Shown: piece by piece, positions 36,072-45,511 of the stretch
How positions within the stretch are numbered: the first letter of the stretch is position 1
How the letters are laid out: every line of letters begins with the position of its first letter
NCBI GenBank assembly: GCA_900755095.1
Contig: CAAEFE010000086.1
Coordinates: 101,634 to 165,633, forward strand
Direction of reading: 5' to 3'
DNA: 64,000 nucleotides
DNA from: an uncultured Bacteroides sp.
GTDB lineage: Bacteria > Bacteroidota > Bacteroidia > Bacteroidales > Bacteroidaceae
Notes under the pieces: model-generated
The model's input: the letters and a program-made list of their open reading frames with translations, nothing else
Databases searched by the model: none
Told to the model about the DNA's origin: nothing
Position numbers and translations under genes: made by a program

Positions 36072-36623
36072 ATGAGATACTATATAATAGCAATTCTTAC
36101 TATGCTGACATTATCGGTCGGTTCCGCATCATGTAGCGAAGATGAACCTATACAGGGAACAGGTCAACAAGTGACTCCGGGTAATGGTTCTGGTTCCGGT
36201 GATAATGGCAGTAACAATAATGGCAATAATCCCGATGATAATGACGACAATAACGATGATACCCCAGTGAGCAATAATCTTAAAATAACAATCGGACCTG
36301 TTTCATTCAATGCCACATTGGATAATAATGAGACAGCGAAAGCATTTAAGAGACTACTCCCTATGACAGTGGATATGTCTGAACTGCATGGTAATGAAAA
36401 ATATTATTATCTGTCGAAGGGTTTGCCGACAGCGTCGTCCAATCCCGGGACTATTCGGACAGGTGACTTGATGCTTTACGGTTCCACTTGTGTGGTACTA
36501 TTTTATGAAACCTTTTCCACTTCATATAATTATACCCGTTTAGGACGTATAACAAATCCTTCAGGACTGGCCTCCGCCCTTGGTTCAGGAGGCGTAAATG
36601 TAACTTTTGAAATAACAGATTAA
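36072..36623 (+). CDS. Cyclophilin-like-fold lipoprotein
   Basis: 183 aa. Lipobox Cys near residue 22 (SASCSED). A low-complexity Asn/Asp/Gly linker (about 35-75) tethers a C-terminal domain (about 78-183) with LKITIGPVSFNATLDNNETAKAF and GDLMLYGSTCVVLFYETF, matching the small cyclophilin-like domain often found with flavodoxins and aldo/keto reductases. Function unknown. 17 bp after the hydrolase. Confidence 0.78.
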   Translation: MRYYIIAILTMLTLSVGSASCSEDEPIQGTGQQVTPGNGSGSGDNGSNNNGNNPDDNDDNNDDTPVSNNLKITIGPVSFNATLDNNETAKAFKRLLPMTVDMSELHGNEKYYYLSKGLPTASSNPGTIRTGDLMLYGSTCVVLFYETFSTSYNYTRLGRITNPSGLASALGSGGVNVTFEITD

Positions 36624-36634
36624 AGAATAAACTA

Positions 36635-37498
36635 ATGGAACAAATAAGAAATAAAGAATATGGAGGCGAACGTCCTCTGTTCGCGACCCACGACCTTCAA
36701 CTGGAAGATGTAACAATTCACGCCGGTGAATCTGCATTGAAAGAATGTAGTAATATTATAGCAATCAACTGTCGCTTTGAAGGAAAATATCCTTTTTGGC
36801 ATACCAACGGATTCATTGTGAAAAACTGTCTCTTTACAGAGGGAGCCCGTGCTGCTCTATGGTACTCTCAAAGTCTGCAAATGGCAGATACCTTGGTAGA
36901 AGCACCGAAGATGTTCCGTGAAATGGACGGAATAAAACTCGAAAACGTGCAGTTGCCTAATGCTTTGGAAACGTTTTGGTATTGCCGTAATATAGAACTG
37001 AAGAACGTACAGATTGATAAAGCGGATTACCTTTTTATACACAGTGAGAATATTAAGATACAAAACTATGCCCAAAACGGGAACTATTCGTTCCAATATT
37101 GCAAGAATGTAGAAATCCGTAATGCAGTTATCAACTCCAAAGATGCTTTCTGGAATACGGAAAATGTAACAGTCTATGATTCCGAGCTGAACGGAGAATA
37201 TCTGGGTTGGCATTCTAAAAACTTACGTCTGGTAAATTGCAGGATTTCGGGGACTCAACCGCTTTGCTACGCACATGATCTGGTGATGGAAAATTGTACG
37301 ATGGCGGAAGATGCTGACCTTGCTTTTGAACACAGTAGTGTGAAGGCAACGATTAAAAGTCCCGTTCATAGCGTAAAAAATCCTCGTACGGGAAGTATTG
37401 TTGCCGAAAGTTTCGGAGCAATCATTCTGGACGAAAACCTTAAAGCGCCAGGAAATTGCGAATTGAAACTTTGGGACGATCTAACCTGTTTTAATTGA
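36635..37498 (+). CDS. DUF3737 family beta-helix protein
   Basis: 287 aa without signal peptide. Repeated short segments such as (I/L)xNCxFxGxxPFWHTNG, VKNCLFTEGARAALWYSQS, IELKNVQIDKADYLF suggest a right-handed beta-helix, as in DUF3737 proteins. Function unknown, but commonly linked with aminotransferases like the next gene. 3 bp spacing to PatB-like gene. Confidence 0.8.
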   Translation: MEQIRNKEYGGERPLFATHDLQLEDVTIHAGESALKECSNIIAINCRFEGKYPFWHTNGFIVKNCLFTEGARAALWYSQSLQMADTLVEAPKMFREMDGIKLENVQLPNALETFWYCRNIELKNVQIDKADYLFIHSENIKIQNYAQNGNYSFQYCKNVEIRNAVINSKDAFWNTENVTVYDSELNGEYLGWHSKNLRLVNCRISGTQPLCYAHDLVMENCTMAEDADLAFEHSSVKATIKSPVHSVKNPRTGSIVAESFGAIILDENLKAPGNCELKLWDDLTCFN

Positions 37499-37501
37499 AA
37501 T

Positions 37502-38662
37502 ATGAAGTATAATTTCGATGAAATTATTCCACGCAGAGGAACGAATTCTTATAAATGGGATTCGGCTGAAGATGCGGATGTATTGCCGATGTGGGTAGCT
37601 GATATGGATTTCCGTACGGCTCCCCCTGTCGTGGAGGCATTGAAGAAACGGGTGGAACATGGGATTTTCGGTTATGTACGTGTACCTGATGTATACTACG
37701 AAGCGATAACCAATTGGTTTGCACGACGACATGCCTGGCGGATAGAAAAAGAATGGATTATTTATACTACCGGAGTTGTGCCGGCAATATCTGCTGCAAT
37801 TAAAGCACTGACAGTACCCGGCGATAAAGTGATGGTACAGACGCCTGTATATAACTGCTTTTTCTCCTCTATCCGTAATAACGGGTGCGAGATGATTGCC
37901 AATCCTTTAGTATATAGAAACAGAGGGTATCAGATTGACTTTGATGATTTGGAGAAGAAAACTTCCGATCCGAAGGTAAAACTCATGTTGTTATGTAATC
38001 CGCATAATCCTGTCGGAAGAGTATGGAGTAAGCAGGAATTAAGGCAGATAGGTGAGATTTGTATTCGGAATAATGTGTTTGTGATTGCTGATGAAATTCA
38101 TTGTGAATTGGTTTTTCTGGGGCATGAATATACTCCTTTCGCTTCTATATCAGAAGAGTTTCTTATGAATTCGGTAACCTTTGTTTCGCCTAGCAAGGCT
38201 TTTAATCTGGCAGGGCTTCAGATAGCCAATATTATTTCTGCAGATGCAAATGTACGGGTGAGAATAGATAAAGCGATTAATATAAATGAAGTTTGTGATG
38301 TGAATCCTTTCGGAGTGGAGGCGTTGATGGCTGCTTACAATGAGGGCGAAGAATGGCTGGAAGAACTTAAAATCTATTTGTTTGCGAATTACATCTATTT
38401 AAAAGGTTATTTTGATGAATATCTTCCGGAATTTCCCGTAATGATGTTGGAAGGTACATATCTGGTTTGGGTGGATTGCTCGGTCTTGAATCAAACGTCA
38501 GCAGAAATAGTAAAAGACTTGTTGAAGAAAGAAAAACTTTGGGTGAACGAAGGCAGTCTGTATGGAGAGACTGGTGAAGGGTTTATCCGTATCAATATTG
38601 CGTGTCCGCGACAGCGGTTGATAGAAGGATTAAACAGATTGAAGCGGGTACTGAAATCATAA
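37502..38662 (+). CDS. PatB/MalY-type C-S lyase (PLP enzyme)
   Basis: 386 aa fold-type I PLP enzyme. Starts with FDEIIPRRGTNSYKWD and has LPMWVADMDF, typical of the PatB group. PLP Lys in SPSKAFNLAGLQ (about 232-243), ADEIHCELVF carries the Asp that binds the cofactor. Cleaves C-S bonds in cystathionine or cysteine conjugates. With the upstream hydrolase and flavodoxin this could handle thiol conjugates of electrophiles (inference). Last gene of the operon. Confidence 0.88.
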   Translation: MKYNFDEIIPRRGTNSYKWDSAEDADVLPMWVADMDFRTAPPVVEALKKRVEHGIFGYVRVPDVYYEAITNWFARRHAWRIEKEWIIYTTGVVPAISAAIKALTVPGDKVMVQTPVYNCFFSSIRNNGCEMIANPLVYRNRGYQIDFDDLEKKTSDPKVKLMLLCNPHNPVGRVWSKQELRQIGEICIRNNVFVIADEIHCELVFLGHEYTPFASISEEFLMNSVTFVSPSKAFNLAGLQIANIISADANVRVRIDKAININEVCDVNPFGVEALMAAYNEGEEWLEELKIYLFANYIYLKGYFDEYLPEFPVMMLEGTYLVWVDCSVLNQTSAEIVKDLLKKEKLWVNEGSLYGETGEGFIRINIACPRQRLIEGLNRLKRVLKS

Positions 38663-38693
38663 ATACGAATGAAAAGAAGTAGTTAGAAAAAAG

Positions 38694-38734
38694 AACGCTC
38701 AAACGGTAAATATAACATACTCCGTTTGAGCGTT
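38694..38734. terminator. Bidirectional terminator between patB-like and nrdG
   Basis: 13-bp perfect stem: 38694-38706 with 38722-38734, loop 15 nt, between convergent genes. Confidence 0.75.
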
Positions 38735-38741
38735 TCTCTTA

Positions 38742-39227
38742 TTAAGAAATCTTTTTGGAATGATGGGGGAGAAAACGATAAGTTATATCCTCTATTATTC
38801 CATTTTCTATGTGGTACAACCGTTGATTGGTCGTTTCAGATTTTAATCCTCCCAGAGACTCGATGTAAGGTCCCAACTTTATATATTGGAAATGAGATAC
38901 ATCAAAGTGCTCCGGCAGCTTGCTCTTCCCGGAGTACCATCCGACTTTTACCGGAGTGATGGTCTGCTTGTGTAAAAAAGCAGCTAATTGTTCCACTTCT
39001 GCGGGTGAAGCATCACCGCCCATGAAACAGACACAGGTGATCGCTTTTCCATATTTACCGAGCAGGGTAGAAAGACTTTCTTCCGTCAACGGTTCTCCTA
39101 TGTCCTCCATTAGATATGCACTGTGGCACCCTTTACAATGGTTGGGGCAGTTGGAGAGGTTGATGGCTAATGTCACCTCATCCGGTATCTCCTGAAAAAC
39201 AATATCATAATCAGCGTACCGGAGCAT
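38742..39227 (-). CDS. nrdG: Anaerobic ribonucleotide reductase activase NrdG
   Basis: 161 aa radical-SAM enzyme. Iron-sulphur Cys at 27, 31 and 34 (NCPNHCKGC). Generates the glycyl radical on NrdD by cleaving S-adenosylmethionine. Overlaps the end of nrdD by 17 bp, so coupled. Complete. Confidence 0.93.
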   Translation of the reverse strand: MLRYADYDIVFQEIPDEVTLAINLSNCPNHCKGCHSAYLMEDIGEPLTEESLSTLLGKYGKAITCVCFMGGDASPAEVEQLAAFLHKQTITPVKVGWYSGKSKLPEHFDVSHFQYIKLGPYIESLGGLKSETTNQRLYHIENGIIEDITYRFLPHHSKKIS

Positions 39228-41304
39228 AATATCTTAAATCGGCCTCCTTTTGCCGTGCTTGGGAGAAATTGCTGATACGCTTCATATATCCGATGACGCG
39301 GGTCAGATAATCCACATTCTCGCTGTGACATTCGGGACATTCATGCAAATACCGTTTGTCGATATGATGGCATTTGTTACATACTGTATTCGGAATATTG
39401 AATGTGAAGTAGTTGCAACCTTCGGTAGCGGCAACACGAAGCAACTGCCGGTATTGCTCTTTGCTAAGATGCTCTTCCAGATTCATGTGCAAAGCCGAAC
39501 CACCCGTCAGATGCTCGATATAACGATGCCCGTGCAGGCGGAATTTATCGACAATGTTCAGCGATTTGTCTTCTACAATATAGAAATAGCTGTTGTAACA
39601 TTCGCGGTAAGTCTGGAATCCGGCTTCCTTGTCCCATTTCGCGTGTTTCACACCCACATTTTCGGCAGGAATCATTTCGCAGTTGAAAAGTACTTCTTTG
39701 GTACGATATTTCTTATTGTATTTCTCAATCATGCCGAGAATCTCCTGCACAAAAGCCTCGTATTTCGGATTGTCGTTGATGTCGATTCCCATAAATTGGG
39801 CTGCTTCCACCAGTCCGTTCACGCCGATAGTCAGATATTGGCGGCTCATATTGATATAACCCGCATCAAACAAAGGTAACATACCCTTTGCCTGCAATAA
39901 TTTCAGGTTCTCATTATAGGCAAGCTGTACTTTGTGAACTAGGTCTACTACTTCTTCCAGGAAGAAAGGGTAGAGGATACCTGATTTCACAGCATGCTGT
40001 ATACAACGGTTCAGATTGATGGTCAACACGCTCTTCGAACCGGTAGAGACTCCTCCGGCTCCCAGTGTATAACTAAAGCCATTGTCCTGTATTTCATTAC
40101 GTAGACGGCAGCAGCTACTCAAAGAGTCGGCATTGTCACTCATATAGGTGAAGAACGAATGTCCTTCGGCATACATTTCAGCGGTGAAGTCGCCATATTC
40201 CTTATCCAGTACATCGCCGTCTTTGGTCAGGAGTGCCATTGTCTCTACAGGGAATGTCAGAACGGTGCGTGTACGCTCCTTATTAAACCATTTCATAAAA
40301 CGCTTCTGCAACCAGCTAAGCGAATCCCAGTCGGGTTTGCTTCCGTCGGGGAAAACAAAGTGCTCGAAAAGGCTATTGAAATAATACTTGTCATAATAAG
40401 CCACATTCCAGAAAACTGCTTGGAAATTGCGGGCACCCGTAGGCTGGTTGATGGAATATACGATTTGCTCGAAACAGTCTGTGATGATTTTATCGATCGA
40501 TCTTTGTTTCAGAGACAAGTCTGCCAGTTTATCCAGATGTTTATAATAGTCCTGTCCGTATTCCAAACCAATGAAATAGTTCATGTACATCAGGAATTCA
40601 GGAGTGGCACATGCGCCGCTTAGCATACTGGATACGATAAATACCATGTTGATAAATCCTCCGCAGAAGGATTTCAGATTGGTCGGGGCGGTAGAATTGC
40701 CTCCTACTGCTGTTGTTCCTGCTATCAGCCAGGGATACATGGTAATACTGGCACAGTAGTTCGCCAGATTGGTTTCATCATTTTTGTAGATGAAGTGATG
40801 ATTCAGGAGTTCCAAATAACGGTCGGAAGCCTCTTTACCATACATATCCCTCAAACGGTCTGTCAGCAGGCGGCGGTTGAGGCGGATGAAATTGGATTTG
40901 GGCAGTTCTCCTATCAGTGTGGCGATATTCTTGTTTTCCACATTGGCGTTGGCATCGTACTTGCTACCGCTGGCAGGGTTGGAAGCATCGCAATAATCCA
41001 TGAGGAATTTAAGTTTGTCTCTGACTTCACGGTCTTCCAAATGTTTTTGACGATACAGCATATACGCTTTGGCCACGCTGTAATAATGTTCTGCCATCAA
41101 GGCGACTTCCACCTGGTTTTGGATTTCCTCTACGTTTGTTCCGTCACTGATACTGACACGGCTTAACACATTGGTTATCACATCTTGCGTAGCAAAACTA
41201 CCTACTGATAAAAATGCCTTGGATATGGCATTTTTGATTTTGTCGAGGGAAAAAGCTTCTTTTTTCCCGTCTCTTTTGATAATGAATATCTCCGAACTAA
41301 TCAT
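39211..41304 (-). CDS. nrdD: Anaerobic ribonucleoside-triphosphate reductase NrdD
   Basis: 697 aa class III reductase. N-terminal ATP-cone (about 5-93; KRDGKKEAFSLDKI), catalytic barrel with CGGFINMVF and SSCCRLRNE, C-terminal zinc site (CNKCHH ... CPECHS about 641-660) and glycyl-radical motif RVIGYM with Gly near 672. Makes dNTPs without oxygen. Oxygen-sensitive. Preceded by a cobalamin riboswitch on the same strand. Confidence 0.95.
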   Translation of the reverse strand: MISSEIFIIKRDGKKEAFSLDKIKNAISKAFLSVGSFATQDVITNVLSRVSISDGTNVEEIQNQVEVALMAEHYYSVAKAYMLYRQKHLEDREVRDKLKFLMDYCDASNPASGSKYDANANVENKNIATLIGELPKSNFIRLNRRLLTDRLRDMYGKEASDRYLELLNHHFIYKNDETNLANYCASITMYPWLIAGTTAVGGNSTAPTNLKSFCGGFINMVFIVSSMLSGACATPEFLMYMNYFIGLEYGQDYYKHLDKLADLSLKQRSIDKIITDCFEQIVYSINQPTGARNFQAVFWNVAYYDKYYFNSLFEHFVFPDGSKPDWDSLSWLQKRFMKWFNKERTRTVLTFPVETMALLTKDGDVLDKEYGDFTAEMYAEGHSFFTYMSDNADSLSSCCRLRNEIQDNGFSYTLGAGGVSTGSKSVLTINLNRCIQHAVKSGILYPFFLEEVVDLVHKVQLAYNENLKLLQAKGMLPLFDAGYINMSRQYLTIGVNGLVEAAQFMGIDINDNPKYEAFVQEILGMIEKYNKKYRTKEVLFNCEMIPAENVGVKHAKWDKEAGFQTYRECYNSYFYIVEDKSLNIVDKFRLHGHRYIEHLTGGSALHMNLEEHLSKEQYRQLLRVAATEGCNYFTFNIPNTVCNKCHHIDKRYLHECPECHSENVDYLTRVIGYMKRISNFSQARQKEADLRYYAPVR

Positions 41305-41449
41305 ACCTATATTTTAAGAATTAACAAAATAGATTTAGTGCCTACATAGTTATTCATGCACGACAATTTCTGGAGACTTGTAATAAAATGGACCTGTACG
41401 ATTCGTTCTATTGCCTTTCACCCGAAAGCCTGGAATAACGGAAATTTTA

Positions 41450-41643
41450 TCGGCAGGTCTTCTGACTTGTTTTTGTTGTGGCGCCTTCCCGATCCGTTTC
41501 ATGAATCAGTGGCAAATGAATGCCATAACATTTCTCTTTTTTATGAGAGAGATAAAACTTACAGCTACGGGGATAGTTCCGGATTTTCACTGGATTCCCT
41601 TTTAATTCCGTCTGGTGATAATGCCATTCCGGAAACCGATGTT
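41450..41643 (-). promoter_or_regulatory. Cobalamin (B12) riboswitch upstream of nrdDG
   Basis: Read on the minus strand. The conserved B12 box AGTCAGAAGACCTGCC is at about 41452-41467. Upstream are the GGCGCC-containing segment, GCCACTG (about 41508-41514), and the CCAGTGAAAATCCGG ... CCCCGTAGCTGTAAG core (about 41560-41605). The expression platform (41305-41450) includes a GCTTTC/GAAAGG hairpin (41415-41428). Confidence 0.9.
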
Positions 41644-41648
41644 GGCGG

Positions 41649-41678
41649 CAAAGTTAGAAATTAAATCAAGATTCCAAT
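41649..41678 (-). promoter_or_regulatory. Promoter of the riboswitch-nrdDG transcript
   Basis: Minus-strand TAACTTTG (41649-41656) with TTG at 41676-41678, 19 bp apart; the start would fall at the 5' edge of the riboswitch. Confidence 0.6.
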
Positions 41679-41679
41679 T

Positions 41680-42085
41680 GAAAAGGAAGAAAAATATTCG
41701 CTCTTTATCAGAACGATATATGGCATTAACAACCTGATAACTTTCCGTTTATGTTCTATTCTTCGTATTTTAGTAGAGTCCGGTTTATGTATTTCCTGCC
41801 TGATGGATGAATGAAAGTGTAGAATAATGAAACAAGATGCATAATGGTTAGCGATGTTGGGATCCCTTTCTCTTCAGGGAATGAGGCGTTTGCATTGATG
41901 TTTCCATATTTTAGATTTTTCGAAAGCATAATAGATGTTAATAGGGCTCATGGCTTGCGAACTAATTTTTGATATGATATGTTGTTTAAAGTGAATAACG
42001 AATTAAAAAATGAACTAGAAAGTTAGACATGAACAAACAATACATTTCTAATGATTTAGCAGATAAAACATTACATTTAAAACTT
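41680..42085. other. Gap between riboswitch promoter and OmpA gene
   Basis: About 400 bp, AT-rich. No gene or clear structure seen apart from a possible TAATTTTTG-type -7 element near 41964-41972. An extended frame for the OmpA gene from 42029 lies here but adds no signal-like sequence. Confidence 0.4.
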
Positions 42086-43222
42086 ATGAATATGAGAAAA
42101 TCTATTATTTTATTAGCTTTTATATTGGGTGGCTTTACAGTAGCAAATGCCCAATCAGTTGTAGAAGGTACCAAACTTACAGATAATTGGTCTGTCGGAG
42201 TAAATGCCGGTGGAGTTACTCCCCTTACTCACAGTGCTTTCTTTAAAGGTATGCGTCCCACTTTTGGAGTGGGAGTCTCAAAGCAATTAACTCCTATCTT
42301 CGGTTTGGGATTCCAAGGAATGGGGTATATCAATACCACATCCAGTAAAACGGCTTTCGATGCTTCGGATGTCAGCGTATTGGGTAAAGTCAATTTGATG
42401 AATCTATTTGCAAGTTACACTGGCGAACCTCGTTTGTTTGAAGTGGAAGCTGTGGCCGGAATGGGTTGGTTACATTATTATGTGAATGGCGATGGCGATC
42501 AGAACTCCTGGTCTACGCGTTTGGGATTGAATTTCAATTTCAACTTGGGTGAAAGTAAAGCATGGACATTAGGAATCAAACCTGCCATTGTGTATGATAT
42601 GCAAGGTACTTACCCTGAAACAAAGAGCCGTTTCAATGCTAATAACGCAGGTTTTGAGTTGACAGCCGGATTGACATATCACTTTAAGACAAGTAACGGA
42701 ACACATCATTTTGCCAAAGTGAGAGTATATAATCAAGCCGAAATTGACGGACTGAACTCTTCAATCAATGCACTTCGTGCAGATGTAAACAACAAAGATG
42801 GTGAGATCAGCAATGCAAACCAACGTATCAACGGATTGCAGGAAGAACTTGAAGCATGCCGCACAAAAGTGGTTCCGGTGGAGGCTGTAGTGAAAACCGC
42901 CCGTGTACCCGAATCTATCATTACTTTCAGACAAGGTAAATCGTCAGTTGACGCTTCACAACTTCCTAATGTGGAACGTGTAGCTTCTTACCTGAAGAAA
43001 TATGCTGATTCTAAAGTGGTTATTAAGGGATACGCTTCTCCGGAAGGTAGTGTTGAAGTGAATGCCAGAATTGCCGCAGCACGTGCAGAAGCTGTAAAAA
43101 CGATCTTGGTCAACAAGTATAAAATCAGTGCATCTCGTATCACTGCTGAAGGTCAGGGTGTAGGCGATATGTTTACTGAACCGGATTGGAACCGTGTAAG
43201 TATATGTACTATTGAAGATTAA
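42086..43222 (+). CDS. OmpA-family outer-membrane protein
   Basis: 378 aa from the ATG at 42086 (42092 also possible), giving a signal peptide MRKSIILLAFILGGFTVANAQ; the longer frame from 42029 would bury it. N-terminal eight-strand-type barrel (about 25-215), a coiled linker (about 225-265, LNSSINALRADVNNKDGEISNANQR), and a C-terminal OmpA peptidoglycan-binding domain (about 280-378) with VVIKGYASPEGSVEVNARIAAARAEAV. Anchors the outer membrane to the cell wall. Confidence 0.88.
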   Translation: MNMRKSIILLAFILGGFTVANAQSVVEGTKLTDNWSVGVNAGGVTPLTHSAFFKGMRPTFGVGVSKQLTPIFGLGFQGMGYINTTSSKTAFDASDVSVLGKVNLMNLFASYTGEPRLFEVEAVAGMGWLHYYVNGDGDQNSWSTRLGLNFNFNLGESKAWTLGIKPAIVYDMQGTYPETKSRFNANNAGFELTAGLTYHFKTSNGTHHFAKVRVYNQAEIDGLNSSINALRADVNNKDGEISNANQRINGLQEELEACRTKVVPVEAVVKTARVPESIITFRQGKSSVDASQLPNVERVASYLKKYADSKVVIKGYASPEGSVEVNARIAAARAEAVKTILVNKYKISASRITAEGQGVGDMFTEPDWNRVSICTIED

Positions 43223-43250
43223 ACTGATATATTACAGAAATAGAATAATG

Positions 43251-43274
43251 AAGGCTGCCCCAAAAGGCAGCCTT
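43251..43274 (+). terminator. Terminator after the OmpA gene
   Basis: AAGGCTGCC 43251-43259 pairs with GGCAGCCTT 43266-43274, short loop. Confidence 0.75.
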
Positions 43275-43331
43275 TGTTGCATATCTTGGGTTGTATTTTT
43301 GAATACTCTGAAAGTTTAGTAAACAGATTTC

Positions 43332-43361
43332 TTTGTACATTACATAAAATGGTTATTTTTG
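43332..43361 (+). promoter_or_regulatory. Promoter of the STM4015-4011 operon
   Basis: TTTG 43332-43335, 18 bp, TATTTTTG 43354-43361. Leader of about 57 nt to the first gene. Confidence 0.7.
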
Positions 43362-43423
43362 CAGGTATTGTTCATGCGCGTTCTGTGTTGAGTGTGCAAA
43401 TATCAACCATTAAAAACTGTATT

Positions 43424-44497
43424 ATGAAGAGAGTATTCGTTTTTCAAGATTTTAAATCGCAGAAATTCTGGAGCATAGAGGTAGTCGGAACAGATATTAC
43501 TGTAAATTATGGTAAGTTGGGGACCGACGGACAAACACAAGTGAAAAACTACGCAACGACTGAAGAAGCTGAAAAAGCAGCCAGCAAACTGATTGCGGAA
43601 AAGACCAAAAAAGGGTATGTAGAAACTGCTGAAGAAACTGCACGTGAAATGAAAGTGGAAGCCAAGAAATATACTTTGAGTTATGATGAGTATGAAAACA
43701 ATGTGAATCTTCTGGATAAGATATTGAAAGATAAACATCTCTCTGAATATAAACAAATAACAATCGGTTGTTGGGATTATGAGGGTGGCGACTGTTCTGC
43801 CTTATTACAGGGAATGATTGAAAATAAGGAGAAGTTCGCACAAATAGAAGGCTTGTTCTGGGGAGATATTGAGCAGGAAGAACAGGAGATTTCATGGATT
43901 GAACAAGCTGATATTAGTCCGCTGCTCGATGCCATGCCTAAATTGAAAGATCTGAAAATCAAAGGAACCAATAATCTGCGTTTGGGAAAGACTTCACGGC
44001 CGGAGTTGCGGTCACTCGAAATTATCAGTGGTGGCCTGCCTACCGAAGTGGTAGAAGATATTCTTGGTTCTGATTTCCCCAATCTGGAAAAACTGATTCT
44101 ATATGTTGGTGTGGAAGATTATGGATTTGAAGCTGATATTGAGATATTCCGTCCGTTGTTCTCCAAAGAACGTTTCCCGAAGCTGACTTATCTGGGGATC
44201 GTCAACTCTGAAGAACAGGACAAGATTGTAGAAATGTTCCTGGAGTCGGATATTCTTCCCCAACTTGAAACAATGGATGTTTCGGCTGGTACTCTCAAAG
44301 ATGAAGGTGCCCAATTATTGCTGGATAATATGGATAAGATCGCTCATTTGAAGTTTATCAATATGCGCTATAATTATTTGAGCAAGGAGATGAAGAAACA
44401 GTTGCAGAGTCTCCCTATGAAAATAGATATTGCTGAAACTGAAGAGGCAGATGAATATGATGGTGAATTGTGGTATTACCCGATGATTACAGAATAG
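43424..44497 (+). CDS. STM4015-family protein: WGR domain plus leucine-rich repeats
   Basis: 357 aa from the ATG at 43424. N-terminal WGR domain (about 1-72; VNYGKLGTDGQTQVKNY, YGKLGT in place of WGRxGT), then a linker and leucine-rich-repeat-like segments (about 125-335; LKDLKIKGTNNLRLG, LRSLEIISGG, LEKLILYVG). First gene of a tight five-gene operon. WGR domains bind nucleic acid in other proteins; here its ligand is unknown. Cytoplasmic. Confidence 0.82.
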   Translation: MKRVFVFQDFKSQKFWSIEVVGTDITVNYGKLGTDGQTQVKNYATTEEAEKAASKLIAEKTKKGYVETAEETAREMKVEAKKYTLSYDEYENNVNLLDKILKDKHLSEYKQITIGCWDYEGGDCSALLQGMIENKEKFAQIEGLFWGDIEQEEQEISWIEQADISPLLDAMPKLKDLKIKGTNNLRLGKTSRPELRSLEIISGGLPTEVVEDILGSDFPNLEKLILYVGVEDYGFEADIEIFRPLFSKERFPKLTYLGIVNSEEQDKIVEMFLESDILPQLETMDVSAGTLKDEGAQLLLDNMDKIAHLKFINMRYNYLSKEMKKQLQSLPMKIDIAETEEADEYDGELWYYPMITE

Positions 44498-44500
44498 GAG

Positions 44501-45511
44501 ATGCAGATAATCGTTGTCAGCAACTTTCTGTCCAAACGTATAGAATACTTTATTGAAGCAGGCAAACACTTGCAGGTGGAAGTTCGTTTTATGACTTACG
44601 GGGAACTTTTTAACTGCTTGCCGCAACTACGGCAGGCAGTTATCAAACTGGAACCTTGTGTAAGCGATGAAACGAATTTCCTGAAATATGCGCTGTTGAA
44701 TCAGGCATATAAGGAGACACTGCAACGTTTAGGCGAGATGAGGTTATCTGATGACGTGTGCTTTTTGAATACTCCCCATGCTTTATTACGTGCTCTTGAT
44801 AAAAAGGAAACTAAACAAGTGTTGATGGACAGAGGGTTGAAAGTGACTCCGATGTTACCTTCTCCCCGTTCTTTTGATGAGTTGAGAGAGCTTCTTACCG
44901 GTTGCGGGAGAGGATGCTTTTTAAAACCCCGTTACGGTTCGGGGGCGGGAGGCGTTATGGCTATTCGCTATCAACCCAACCGGAATAAATGGGTAGTCTA
45001 TACTACCTTGCAACAAGTGGATGGAGTCATTCATAACACTAAACGTATCCACCGTTTGAGTACGGAAAAAGAGATGATCCCGTTGGCGGAAGCTGTGATG
45101 CAAACAGAAGCTATTTTAGAAGAATGGATTCCTAAAGAGCAGTTGCAGGGAGAGAATTATGATCTTCGTGTAGTGTGCCGGGAATCTGAAATTGATTATA
45201 TCGTTGTGAGATGCAGTAAAGGAAGCATAACCAATCTGCATCTGAACAATAAGGCACATTGGTGGAACGAATTGTCTTTGCCGGAAGTAGTGCGGCAACA
45301 AATCTATTTTCAGTGTCAGGAAGCGGTTCAATCTTTGGATTTGCAATATGCCGGAGTGGATGTACTGATAGAGAGAGGAACAGATATTCCTTATATAATA
45401 GAAGTCAACGGACAGGGAGATCATGTGTATCAGGATATGTTTGCTCATAATTCTATTTATATTCAACAGATAAAAAACATAAAAAAGAGATATAACCATG
45501 CAAATAGATGA
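44501..45511 (+). CDS. STM4014-family ATP-grasp-like protein
   Basis: 336 aa. ATP-grasp fold: CFLKPRYGSGAGGVMAIRY (about 143-161, ATP-binding loop), EEWIPKEQLQGENYDLRVVC (about 207-226) and the Mg-binding IEVNGQGDH (about 307-315). Such enzymes join a carboxylate to an amine or thiol using ATP, often on peptides. 3 bp after the STM4015 gene and overlaps the next by 14 bp. Confidence 0.82.
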   Translation: MQIIVVSNFLSKRIEYFIEAGKHLQVEVRFMTYGELFNCLPQLRQAVIKLEPCVSDETNFLKYALLNQAYKETLQRLGEMRLSDDVCFLNTPHALLRALDKKETKQVLMDRGLKVTPMLPSPRSFDELRELLTGCGRGCFLKPRYGSGAGGVMAIRYQPNRNKWVVYTTLQQVDGVIHNTKRIHRLSTEKEMIPLAEAVMQTEAILEEWIPKEQLQGENYDLRVVCRESEIDYIVVRCSKGSITNLHLNNKAHWWNELSLPEVVRQQIYFQCQEAVQSLDLQYAGVDVLIERGTDIPYIIEVNGQGDHVYQDMFAHNSIYIQQIKNIKKRYNHANR

